Origin: Betaproteobacteria bacterium | Lineage (GTDB): Bacteria > Pseudomonadota > Gammaproteobacteria > Burkholderiales > Casimicrobiaceae | Assembly (NCBI GenBank): GCA_005889025.1 | Contig: VBCZ01000478.1 | Span: 1-6,386 of the forward strand | Reading direction: 5' to 3' | Length of the DNA stretch: 6,386 nt | In this document: positions 1 to 6,286 of the stretch, in pieces | How positions within the stretch are numbered: position 1 is the first letter of the stretch | How the letters are laid out: every line of letters starts with the position of its first letter | Program-made: the position numbers and the translations under genes | Notes under the pieces: model-generated | The model's database searches: none | Told to the model about the DNA's origin: nothing | Seen by the model: only the letters and a program-made list of their open reading frames with translations

Positions 1-615
1 CATGGTCCAATCGCCGGGGCACCCGCAGATCTCGCGCACGAAACGCGCGAGGATCGCCTTCCCCTGCGGAGTGTGCGTGACCTCCGGATGGAATTGCACC
101 GCGTACATGCGCCTCGATTCGTCCATCATCGCTGCGATCGGCGTCGAGTCGTTGCTCGCCATCACGGCAAATCCCGGCGGCAGCGAGATGACCTTGTCGC
201 CATGGCTCATCCAAACGTCGAGAAGCCCGTGTCCCCGGCCATCGCTGCGATCCTGAATATCCGAGAGAAGGCGCCCGTGACCACGCGCGCGCACCTCCGC
301 GTAACCGAATTCCCTAGTCGCTCCGTTTTCAGCTTCGCCACCGAGCTGAGCGGCCATGGTCTGCATGCCGTAGCAGATTCCGAGCACCGGCACGCCGAGG
401 GTCCACACGATCTCGGGCGCACGCGGCGTGTCCCCGGCGACGACGCTGTTGGGACCGCCGGAGAGAATCACGCCGGCCGGACAAAACTCGCGAATGAACG
501 TGTCCGGCACGTCGAACGGATGGATTTCGCAATAGACATCGAGCTCGCGCACCCGGCGCGCGATGAGCTGCGTGTATTGCGCTCCGAAATCGAGGATCAG
601 AATCTTGCGGTGCAT
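1..615 (-). CDS. guaA: GMP synthase (glutamine-hydrolysing), N-terminal glutaminase half; runs off the left edge
   Basis: GMP synthase converts XMP, ATP and glutamine to GMP in the cytoplasm, the last step of guanine nucleotide synthesis. The 205 codons visible cover the class I glutamine amidotransferase domain, which supplies ammonia. The start reads MHRKILILDFGAQYTQLIAR, followed by an oxyanion-loop region SGGPNS (52-57), the nucleophile elbow GICYGMQ with catalytic Cys81, the motif DVWMSHGD (133-140), and HPEVTHT with His176 and Glu178 completing the triad. The reading frame is open to base 1, ending at WTM, where the family's ATP pyrophosphatase domain would begin. That domain and the dimerisation domain lie outside the window. 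The ATG at 615 fits the family N-terminus. It lies 9 bases after the transporter stop and has no Shine-Dalgarno sequence, so translation is probably coupled to the transporter. It is the third gene of a guaB-transporter-guaA run. Identity is near certain. Confidence 0.97.
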   Translation of the reverse strand, partial: MHRKILILDFGAQYTQLIARRVRELDVYCEIHPFDVPDTFIREFCPAGVILSGGPNSVVAGDTPRAPEIVWTLGVPVLGICYGMQTMAAQLGGEAENGATREFGYAEVRARGHGRLLSDIQDRSDGRGHGLLDVWMSHGDKVISLPPGFAVMASNDSTPIAAMMDESRRMYAVQFHPEVTHTPQGKAILARFVREICGCPGDWTM

Positions 616-624
616 AGGCGGTGG

Positions 625-1863
625 CTACGCGGCCCTGGTCACCGAACGCGGCGAAAAATATCGGCGCGTTACCCAAAACGCGGTTGCCTGCAGCGCCGCG
701 CTGACGAAAAAAGTCACCCCAACCCGCCAATCGCTCGGCGGCAGGAGGCTCACCTGTGCCAGGAGCGGCGTGCCGATCAACGGCGCAACCACGAACATGA
801 TGCTGTTGATCGAGCTCAATGCGCCCATCGTTACGCCCTGTTCGCGAGGACCCACGGCGTTGGATACGATGCCTTGCAGTGCAGGTCCCACGGCAAACGA
901 TAGGAAGTTGCCGAGGATAATTGCGTACATCATCCATGCGTGCTGGACGAGGCCGTAAAGGACGTATGCGACCGTCCCGGTCGCGAGTCCCCACAGGGCG
1001 AGGCGTGCTTCGCCGAATCGTCGCAGCAACCGGCCCAGGAGCCCGCCCTGCACCACTGTGGCCACCAGGCCGACGCAGAACAGGGCAAACCCGTTTTCGC
1101 GCGGACCCCACCCGAAACGGAAATGCGTGAAGAGCACCCACGTCGTCTGCAGCATCAGCTGCGCGAGTATGACCAGAGCGAACACGACGACCAGGCTACC
1201 GATTTCGCGATGACGGCCGAGCGCCAACAGCGCGGAGAACGGGTTTGCCCTGGCAAGCGAGAACAGCGCGCGCCGCTCTCGCGGCAACGACTCGGGAACG
1301 ACGAGAAATCCGTACAGCGCATTGACAAGCGACAATCCCGCGGCAACGTAGAACGGCAGATGCAAATCGACGCTGCCCAGCAATCCGCCAAGCACCGGCC
1401 CGAAAATGAATCCCATGCCAAACGCGGCGCCCACGAGTCCGAAGCTCTTTGCACGTTGTTCGGAAGGAGTGACGTCCGACGCGTAGGCGTTCGCCACCGA
1501 AAAGCTCGCGCCGGCGGTTCCCCCGACGATACGCGCCAGCAGCAAGAGCGACAGAGATGGTGCGATCGCCAGCAAAACGAAATGCAAGCCCAGCCCCAAC
1601 AGCGACCACAGCAACAGGGGACGGCGGCCGAAACGGTCGGAAAGCGCGCCCAGCAGAGGCGCGCAGAAAAACTGCATCACGCCGTAGCTGATCACCAGCG
1701 CACCGTACCAGTACGTCTGCAGTTCCCGGCTCACGGTGTATTCGCCGACCAGCATCGGAAGAACCGGCAGCGCGATGCCGATGCCCAGAACATCGATGAA
1801 GACAACGACCAGGATGAACGGCATGCTCGCCCGGCGGCGCCGGGCGGGTGCGGCCTCACTCAC
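625..1863 (-). CDS. TCR/Tet-type major facilitator (MFS) drug/metabolite efflux transporter
   Basis: A 412-residue inner-membrane protein of the 12-helix DHA1 group of proton antiporters, resembling TetA along its whole length. Numbering from the GTG at 1863, the sequence shows an Arg-rich cytoplasmic N-terminus (8-11), helix 1 with FIDVLGIGIALPVLP (22-36, Asp24 matching TetA Asp15), motif A GALSDRFGRRP (72-82), motif B with Arg111, and motif C GAAFGMGFIFGPVLGG (145-160). The central loop contains ESLPRERR (191-198), and the second half keeps the TetA-like TWVLFT...RFGW (241-252). Substrate cannot be read from sequence. Aligned from memory to TetA(B), Asp84, His257 and Asp285 appear as His94, Ala268 and Gly296, so tetracycline export is doubtful. 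Start choice: GTG 1869 is in frame, but the GGAG at 1874-1871 lies only 1 base before it and 7 bases before GTG 1863, so 1863 is preferred. The gene sits between guaB and guaA, suggesting co-transcription with purine genes. Confidence 0.93.
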   Translation of the reverse strand: MSEAAPARRRRASMPFILVVVFIDVLGIGIALPVLPMLVGEYTVSRELQTYWYGALVISYGVMQFFCAPLLGALSDRFGRRPLLLWSLLGLGLHFVLLAIAPSLSLLLLARIVGGTAGASFSVANAYASDVTPSEQRAKSFGLVGAAFGMGFIFGPVLGGLLGSVDLHLPFYVAAGLSLVNALYGFLVVPESLPRERRALFSLARANPFSALLALGRHREIGSLVVVFALVILAQLMLQTTWVLFTHFRFGWGPRENGFALFCVGLVATVVQGGLLGRLLRRFGEARLALWGLATGTVAYVLYGLVQHAWMMYAIILGNFLSFAVGPALQGIVSNAVGPREQGVTMGALSSINSIMFVVAPLIGTPLLAQVSLLPPSDWRVGVTFFVSAALQATAFWVTRRYFSPRSVTRAA

Positions 1864-2016
1864 GACCACGCTCCAATGGCCGCAGCGAGGATGTCGCCGG
1901 AATGTCGCGGGAAATCATGATCGCAGTCGTTCGCCCATTTGCCCACAGACGACAGGCGACGCACGGATCGGGGAAGACAGAGGCAATGCAGAATGCGGTA
2001 CGATGAGCAGCGCTTG
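1864..2016. other. 153-base spacer between guaB and the transporter gene
   Basis: I see no convincing gene, terminator with a T-run, or sigma70-type promoter here. It is GC-rich throughout. The only local structure noticed is a pair of near-identical 10-base direct repeats (plus-strand GGATGTCGCC and GGAATGTCGC, about 1889-1909) just upstream of the transporter ribosome binding site. Short reading frames cross it on the minus strand, but they overlap the end of guaB and look like chance. Confidence 0.5.
1871..1874 (-). promoter_or_regulatory. Ribosome binding site that decides the transporter start
   Basis: On the minus strand the sequence reads TTGGAGC and then GTGGTCGTG. GGAG occupies 1874-1871. 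The spacing is 1 base to the upstream GTG (1869) and 7 bases to the second GTG (1863). The second spacing is the normal one, so 1863 is the likelier initiator. The next candidate, ATG at 1824, would remove the Arg-rich N-terminus and has no obvious ribosome binding site. Confidence 0.6.
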
Positions 2017-3483
2017 TCATTCGACCCGGTAGTTGGGCGCTTCCTTGGTAATCTGCACGTTGTGTGCATGCGACTCGCGCATGCCTGCAGTAGTGATCTC
2101 GACGAATTCTGCGCGGCTGCGCAACTCGTCGATGGTGGGACAACCGCAATATCCCATCGCCGCCCGAATGCCGCCCATGAGCTGATGGATCACGGCGACC
2201 AGCGTCCCTTTGTAGGGGACGCGTCCTTCGATGCCCTGCGGTACCAGCTTCTCGTCCTCGCCCTCGCCTTCGGTGTCCTGGAAGTAGCGGTCGGCGGACC
2301 CTTGTTGCATCGCGCCCAACGATCCCATGCCGCGATAGCTTTTGTACGATCGGCCCTGAAACAGCTCGATTTCGCCTGGCGACTCCTCGGTTCCTGCAAA
2401 AAGGCTTCCCAGCATCACGCACGATGCACCTGCGGCGAGCGCTTTGGCGATATCGCCGGAATAACGAATGCCGCCGTCGGCGACAAGCGGGACGTCGAGT
2501 CCCGAGACGCCCCCGAGCGCGTTCATGATCGCCGATACCTGCGGCACGCCTACGCCGGCAACGATGCGCGTCGTGCAAATTGAGCCGGGGCCGATGCCGA
2601 TCTTGACTGCGTCGGCGCCGGCTTCCGCAAGCGCGCGGGCGCCATCCGCGGTGGCCACGTTGCCGCCGATCACCTGCACTTGTGGAAACCTGCGCTTGAC
2701 CCAGCGCACGCGCTCGAGAACACCTTCCGAATGACCATGAGAGGTATCGACGACCAACACGTCCACGCCCGCGGCGACCAGAGCCTCGGCACGCTCGTCG
2801 GTGTCGCCGACAGTGCCGATGGCCGCACCCACACGAAGCTGACCCCGCAGGTCCTTGCTTGCGAGCGGGTGCTCGGTCGATTTGAGAATGTCTTTGACCG
2901 TCATGAGCCCCTTGAGCTCGAACTTGTCGTTAACCACAAGCACGCGCTCGAGCCGGTGCCGGTGCATGAGCTCCTTCGCATGCTCGAGGTCGGTCCCCTC
3001 GGGGACGGTTACCAGCCTGTCGCCCTTGGTCATGATGTTTGCCACCGGCTGATCGAGCTGGGTTTCGAATCTAAGGTCGCGGTTGGTGACAATGCCGACG
3101 ACCTTCTTTCCGTCGACGACAGGCAACCCCGAAATACGATGCTTTTTCGTCAGCGCAAGCACCTCACGCACGCTCATCGTCGGTGGAATCGTGATCGGAT
3201 CCTTGACGACACCGCTCTCAAAGCGCTTGACCTTCGCAACCTCCGCGGCCTGCTTCTGCGCAGACATGTTCTTGTGCACAATACCCATGCCGCCTTCCTG
3301 GGCGACTGCGATGGCAAGGCGTGCTTCGGTTACGGTATCCATCGCCGCCGACAACAGCGGGATGTTCAGCGTGATGCTCTGGGTGAGGCGCGTCCGTAGA
3401 GAGACGTCGCGCGGGAGGACTGAGGAGTGGGCGGGAAGAAGCAGGACGTCGTCAAAAGTAAGAGCTTTTTGAACGACACGCAT
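2017..3483 (-). CDS. guaB: Inosine-5'-monophosphate dehydrogenase (IMPDH)
   Basis: IMPDH oxidises IMP to XMP with NAD+, the rate-limiting step of guanine nucleotide synthesis, as a cytoplasmic tetramer or octamer. The protein is 488 residues, the usual bacterial length. The first half of the barrel begins MRVVQKALTFDDVLLLPAHS. It is interrupted by a Bateman module of two CBS domains (about 93-150 and 152-205, the second holding RLERVLVVND), the site of nucleotide regulation in the family. The barrel then resumes with VVDTSHGHSEG (244-254). The potassium loop and active site GPGSICTTR carries the catalytic Cys303. DGGIR (337-341) and the phosphate-binding region follow, then YRGMGSLGAM (383-392) and the flap with Arg399-Tyr400. 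The C-terminus also carries the family motif AAMGYCGC (441-448). All catalytic residues are present. The start is ATG 3483, with AGGAG 9 bases upstream and a strong promoter before it. It is the first gene of the guaB-transporter-guaA run and is divergent from the DUF4124 gene. Confidence 0.99.
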   Translation of the reverse strand: MRVVQKALTFDDVLLLPAHSSVLPRDVSLRTRLTQSITLNIPLLSAAMDTVTEARLAIAVAQEGGMGIVHKNMSAQKQAAEVAKVKRFESGVVKDPITIPPTMSVREVLALTKKHRISGLPVVDGKKVVGIVTNRDLRFETQLDQPVANIMTKGDRLVTVPEGTDLEHAKELMHRHRLERVLVVNDKFELKGLMTVKDILKSTEHPLASKDLRGQLRVGAAIGTVGDTDERAEALVAAGVDVLVVDTSHGHSEGVLERVRWVKRRFPQVQVIGGNVATADGARALAEAGADAVKIGIGPGSICTTRIVAGVGVPQVSAIMNALGGVSGLDVPLVADGGIRYSGDIAKALAAGASCVMLGSLFAGTEESPGEIELFQGRSYKSYRGMGSLGAMQQGSADRYFQDTEGEGEDEKLVPQGIEGRVPYKGTLVAVIHQLMGGIRAAMGYCGCPTIDELRSRAEFVEITTAGMRESHAHNVQITKEAPNYRVE

Positions 3484-3492
3484 CGTGCAATT

Positions 3493-3497
3493 CTCCT
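3493..3497 (-). promoter_or_regulatory. guaB ribosome binding site
   Basis: The minus strand reads ATAGGAGAATTGCACG and then ATG. AGGAG (3497-3493) is followed by 9 bases and the guaB ATG at 3483. This is a strong site, in contrast to guaA, which has none. Confidence 0.85.
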
Positions 3498-3511
3498 ATG
3501 CGCAAAAGCGA

Positions 3512-3540
3512 ATTATACGCGCCTGTACCCTACCGGTAAA
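3512..3540 (-). promoter_or_regulatory. Probable sigma70 promoter of guaB
   Basis: On the minus strand a -35 element TTTACC (3540-3535, 4 of 6 matches to TTGACA) is separated by exactly 17 bases from a perfect consensus -10 TATAAT (3517-3512). The predicted start of transcription is near 3505, giving a leader of roughly 22 bases that holds the ribosome binding site but has no room for a riboswitch. The promoter would serve guaB and, if no other promoter intervenes, the transporter and guaA. No clear PurR-type operator was recognised. Confidence 0.75.
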
Positions 3541-3603
3541 CGGCGCGAATGGCGCCCGTCCGGCGAGCTGTCGGTTGACGCTGGGGCGGCATTGGCATTA
3601 CCT

Positions 3604-3612
3604 TGTCATAAT
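3604..3612 (+). promoter_or_regulatory. Possible extended -10 promoter of the DUF4124 gene
   Basis: TGTCATAAT combines the extended TGN element with a -10 that matches TATAAT at 5 of 6 positions (CATAAT, 3607-3612). It lies 24 bases before the ATG at 3637. No good -35 lies at the right distance, though TTGGCA (3592-3597) and TTGACG (3575-3580) are nearby. A second AT-rich hexamer, TATAAA (3618-3623), is an alternative -10. The exact start is therefore uncertain. Confidence 0.35.
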
Positions 3613-3636
3613 TCGGGTATAAACGGATTCTCTCCG

Positions 3637-4107
3637 ATGATGCCGCAACGCTCGCTTTTCATCGTCGTACTACTCGGGCTGTTTGCAGGACTGGTCGCGC
3701 AAAACGCAAGTGCGGTTCTCTACAAGTGGACCGACGAAAACGGGCGCACTGTCTATGGCGATCAGCCGCCGCCGGGCGCCAAGCCCGAACGTCTTAACGC
3801 AAGCGTCGGCCCTGCGGACCCCAATGCGATTCGAAACCTGGCGAACAAGGACGCAGAGATCAAGAAGCGTCAGCAACAACGCGCCGACGAGGCCGCGAAA
3901 GTCGAAAAGGAACGGATCGAGGCAAAAAGAAAACTCGAGCAATGTGCCCAGGCGCGCGGCCGGATTCGGACGCTTAAGGAGGAAGGCGCCGTTTATCGAT
4001 ACAACGACAAAGGCGAGAAGATCTTGTTTCAGCCGGCTGAGCGCGAGAAGACGATCAACGACGGCCAGAAGATGCTTCGTGATCTAAACTGTCCGCCCGC
4101 GACGTAA
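3637..4107 (+). CDS. Exported DUF4124 domain protein of unknown function
   Basis: A 156-residue protein with a classical Sec signal peptide: Arg5, a hydrophobic core FIVVLLGLFAGLVA (8-21), and a likely cleavage after NASA (23-26). The mature protein starts at once with the DUF4124 signature VLYKWTDENGRTVYGDQPPP (27-46), a small domain common at the N-terminus of proteobacterial envelope proteins. A charged Lys/Glu/Arg/Gln stretch (about 71-102) predicts a helix or coiled coil. The tail carries YRYNDKGEKILF (120-131) and ends near NCPPAT. Only two cysteines exist in the mature part, Cys103 and Cys152, which could form a disulfide in the periplasm. The frame is open upstream to 3427, but that part overlaps guaB in antisense. 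The signal peptide fixes the start at ATG 3637 or the adjacent ATG 3640. The ribosome binding site is weak. The gene is divergent from guaB and convergent with ppiD. Molecular role is unknown. Confidence 0.9.
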   Translation: MMPQRSLFIVVLLGLFAGLVAQNASAVLYKWTDENGRTVYGDQPPPGAKPERLNASVGPADPNAIRNLANKDAEIKKRQQQRADEAAKVEKERIEAKRKLEQCAQARGRIRTLKEEGAVYRYNDKGEKILFQPAEREKTINDGQKMLRDLNCPPAT

Positions 4108-4201
4108 GCGGCTGTGGCGAAACGAGTGCCGGCCTTTAGGTCGCCTCGGCCTCCGAATGATCGTCGCAGAATGACCATGTGAGTGTCGGCCTCATGCGTC
4201 G
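4108..4201. other. Non-coding stretch after the DUF4124 gene
   Basis: No gene or clear terminator is visible between the DUF4124 stop and the tandem repeat. The 8-base word TCGGCCTC occurs twice, 40 bases apart (4146-4153 and 4186-4193). Possible stems around the GGCC words are short and have no T-run. Confidence 0.4.
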
Positions 4202-4334
4202 ACTCGCAATTCCCCGTCGATCCCCGTGCTGCGCACGGGGCCCCGCGCCGGGTGGCTCGCGCCGCTACTCGCAATTCCCCGTCGATCCGGCGCTTTGCGC
4301 GGGTGGCTGGCGACGCCGGGAGGCTCGCGCGGCT
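4202..4334. repeat. Two-unit tandem repeat (65 and 68 bases) in the convergent intergenic region
   Basis: Unit 1 is 4202-4266 and unit 2 is 4267-4334. Each begins with the same 22-base block (4202-4223 and 4267-4288, identical, starting ACTCGCAATTCCCC). Each ends with a second 22-base block (4245-4266 and 4313-4334, 19 of 22 identical, containing GGCTCGCG). The middle differs in length and sequence (21 versus 24 bases), but in both units it forms a hairpin with a 3-base loop. Unit 2 runs into the ppiD stop codon (4335-4333), and both units are followed by A-C-T. No third unit is seen on either side. The pattern could be a REP-like or other intergenic element that was duplicated. I do not recognise the family. 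Confidence 0.8.
4222..4240. other. Perfect hairpin in repeat unit 1
   Basis: CCCCGTGC (4222-4229), loop TGC, GCACGGGG (4233-4240): an 8-base-pair perfect stem. The equivalent place in unit 2 holds CCGGCGC (4287-4293), loop TTT, GCGCGGG (4297-4303), pairing at 6 of 7 positions. No T-run follows on either strand, so it does not look like a standard intrinsic terminator. It could still slow polymerase or protect the 3' ends of the convergent ppiD and DUF4124 messages. Confidence 0.65.
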
Positions 4335-6231
4335 ACTTCTTTTCCAGATTCGCCTGGTTGATCTTGACGTCTGCCTTGGATTTGAGGCTGGCCAGGTAAG
4401 ACGTCACAAGCTCGTGACCGACCTGCTCTCCAACGCGGCCGGTCAATGCAGCGAGTCGATCGGCTTCCGGCGGCGCCGGCGGCGCCACCTTCTCCAAACG
4501 ATAGATCGAGAAACCTCCTCGCTCGCCTGGAAGGCCGATGTACACCGGGAGCTTGGCGCTACTCGCCTGGAATATCCTGGTGAGCGCATCGGGCGGAAAT
4601 CCGGGTTGCGGCTGGCTGCGCGTCAGCGTCACCGACTTTCCGAATGATAGCCCGGCGTCCTTGCCCTGCTCGAGCATGGCGAGCTTTTCTTTGCCGGCTT
4701 TTTGTGCAAGCTCGCTTGCCGTGTTTCGCTCGAGCTGACGGCGAATCTCCATTTTCACTTCGTCAAAGGGACGCGGTGATGCCGCCTTGTGCTCGATCAC
4801 TCGCGCCGCCATCAGCGTGTTCTGGCCAACGTCGATGGCTTCGGTGTTGCGCTTGCTCTGCAGCGCCTCGGGATTGAACACAGCCTGCACGAACTTGGCA
4901 TTATTGCGGCCCAGCGCCTGCACCTGTGCGCGGGTGATAAACGGCGTCGTCTGCACTTGTAAGTTGAGCGCTTTTGCAGCCGGCTGTAGGGATTCCGACT
5001 GTTCATAGACCAGGTTCTGGAATTGTTCCGCCGTCTCGACAAACTTCCTGCTCGCCTTTTGGCGCTTGAGGTCCTGCTCGATCCCGGGCCTCGCTTCGTC
5101 GAAGCTCAAAGTCCTTCCCGGCTTGATCGAAGTGGTCTTGATCACGTGCCAGCCGAAATCGGTTTGTACCGGCCCGACTATATCGCCTTGCTTCGCGGTG
5201 AACACTGCATCTTCGAACGGCTTGACCATCGAACCGTCGCGCGCAAAAAAGCCGAGATCGCCGCCCTGACCGGCGGAACCAGGATCGTCCGAATTCTTTT
5301 TGGCGATTTCCGCGAACTGCGACGGAGCCTTGCGCGCTTGTGCTGCAATGTCTTCTGCCTTCTTTTTTGCCGCTGTCTTTTGCTCTTCGCTGGCGTCGGG
5401 TTTGACGGCGATCAGAATATGGCTCGCCTGGCGCTCTTCCGCCTTGCCGTACTGCTTGAGATTATCGTCGTACACCTTCCTGACTTCGGCCGGATCCACG
5501 GCAATCTGCCCTGAAACCGCCTCTGGGTTGAGCGAAACGTATTCGATCTTGACTTCTTCGGGGGTCTGGAACGCCGACTGGTTGCTATCGTAAAAGGCTC
5601 TTACCGCCGCATCGTCGATCTTGACGTCCTTGAGATAGGCCTCCGGCGCTATCGATGCTGACGATGCGATACGCTGCTGATCGAGCAGCGACAAATAGCG
5701 TTCGACATTGCTGCGCGCGACAATGTTGGCGCTGGCGAGCGGCTCCTGCAACGGAGCCAGGGTCAACTCTTGACGAAGACGCTGTTCGAACATCAGAGGA
5801 GTCATGCTCTGCGAAGCCAGCAATTGCTCGTAGCGCGCCCGAGAGAACTTGCCGTCCTCCTGGAAGGCAGGCAAAGCGCCGATGAACTGCGCGAGCTGTG
5901 CGTCGGAGACACGGAAACTGTCACGCCGCGCCTGGCTTTCGAGCAGTCGCTGGCTGATGATTTGCTCCAAAACCGAATAGCGGACTTCAGGGCTGTCGAA
6001 CACCGTGGGATCGAAGTTTGCGCCCATGGATTGGCGCATCCGATCCTGCTGCTCGCGGATCGTTTCGGCGTATTCCGCCTGTGTGATTCGGTCCCCTCCC
6101 ACCTTGGCGATTTCGCTGACGGAGCCCGCGCTGCGGAAATAGTAGTCGACGCCGAAGAACGCGAAGGGAAGGGTAATCAACGCCAGAATTACCTGAACGA
6201 CGCGTTTTTTGCGGTATACGAAATCGAACAT
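4333..6231 (-). CDS. ppiD: PpiD-like membrane-anchored periplasmic chaperone / parvulin peptidyl-prolyl isomerase
   Basis: PpiD is anchored in the inner membrane beside the Sec translocon and helps newly exported proteins fold. This 632-residue protein is close to the E. coli length (about 623). It has a short positive N-terminus MFDFVYRKKR, one membrane helix (about 11-32) with no cleavage site, and then a SurA_N-type chaperone region (about 35-185). A parvulin domain (about 265-368) runs from ASHILIAV to FGWHVIKTT, and a long C-terminal chaperone region follows. The parvulin domain keeps His271, GGDLGFF (323-329), Met335, Phe339 and His362. The position of the parvulin catalytic Cys is Asp316, as is common in SurA/PrsA-type domains. 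The N-terminal anchor and domain order separate it from SurA, which is soluble. The start ATG 6231 fits the family N-terminus although no good Shine-Dalgarno precedes it. The stop overlaps the tandem repeat. The gene is convergent with the DUF4124 gene and appears to be a single transcription unit. Confidence 0.95.
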   Translation of the reverse strand: MFDFVYRKKRVVQVILALITLPFAFFGVDYYFRSAGSVSEIAKVGGDRITQAEYAETIREQQDRMRQSMGANFDPTVFDSPEVRYSVLEQIISQRLLESQARRDSFRVSDAQLAQFIGALPAFQEDGKFSRARYEQLLASQSMTPLMFEQRLRQELTLAPLQEPLASANIVARSNVERYLSLLDQQRIASSASIAPEAYLKDVKIDDAAVRAFYDSNQSAFQTPEEVKIEYVSLNPEAVSGQIAVDPAEVRKVYDDNLKQYGKAEERQASHILIAVKPDASEEQKTAAKKKAEDIAAQARKAPSQFAEIAKKNSDDPGSAGQGGDLGFFARDGSMVKPFEDAVFTAKQGDIVGPVQTDFGWHVIKTTSIKPGRTLSFDEARPGIEQDLKRQKASRKFVETAEQFQNLVYEQSESLQPAAKALNLQVQTTPFITRAQVQALGRNNAKFVQAVFNPEALQSKRNTEAIDVGQNTLMAARVIEHKAASPRPFDEVKMEIRRQLERNTASELAQKAGKEKLAMLEQGKDAGLSFGKSVTLTRSQPQPGFPPDALTRIFQASSAKLPVYIGLPGERGGFSIYRLEKVAPPAPPEADRLAALTGRVGEQVGHELVTSYLASLKSKADVKINQANLEKK

Positions 6232-6256
6232 GACGCTGGATCACTTGAGAAGGATG

Positions 6257-6286
6257 ATTAACATGGGCTGCCCAGTCTATCGCCAA
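6257..6286 (-). promoter_or_regulatory. Weak candidate promoter upstream of ppiD
   Basis: On the minus strand TTGGCG (6286-6281) and GTTAAT (6262-6257) are separated by 18 bases, each matching its consensus hexamer at four positions. The predicted transcript would start near 6250 and have a leader of about 20 bases. An 11-base palindrome, TGGGCTGCCCA (6264-6274), lies between the two hexamers and could be an operator or chance. The remainder of 6232-6386 shows no gene, tRNA or terminator that I can recognise. Confidence 0.3.

Noticed and set aside
73..903. Long plus-strand reading frame opposite guaA and the end of the transporter gene
   Set aside because: It lies antisense to two clear genes, its product is rich in Arg and His without any domain, and it is explained by GC-rich codon bias on the opposite strand.
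625..1863. Calling the transporter a tetracycline resistance gene
   Set aside because: The fold matches, but residues needed for tetracycline transport appear to be missing and the context is purine synthesis, so only the family is claimed.
940..1920. 326-codon plus-strand frame opposite the transporter
   Set aside because: The product is a Gln/Arg/His-rich string typical of an antisense shadow of a membrane protein gene. It has no recognisable motif.
1856..2578. 240-codon minus-strand frame overlapping the end of guaB and the spacer
   Set aside because: Most of it is guaB read in another frame, Arg-rich and without a domain. The part in the spacer is short and unsupported.
3500..3545. PurR operator at the guaB promoter
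   Set aside because: The sequence GCGCAAAAGCG near 3500-3510 resembles half of a PurR box only loosely, and the other half is not convincing.
4222..4240. Intrinsic terminator for DUF4124 or ppiD
   Set aside because: The stem is strong but no T-run follows on either strand, so it is reported only as a hairpin.
4202..4334. CRISPR-like array
   Set aside because: There are only two units, the intervening sequence is partly conserved and forms hairpins, and no cas gene is present.
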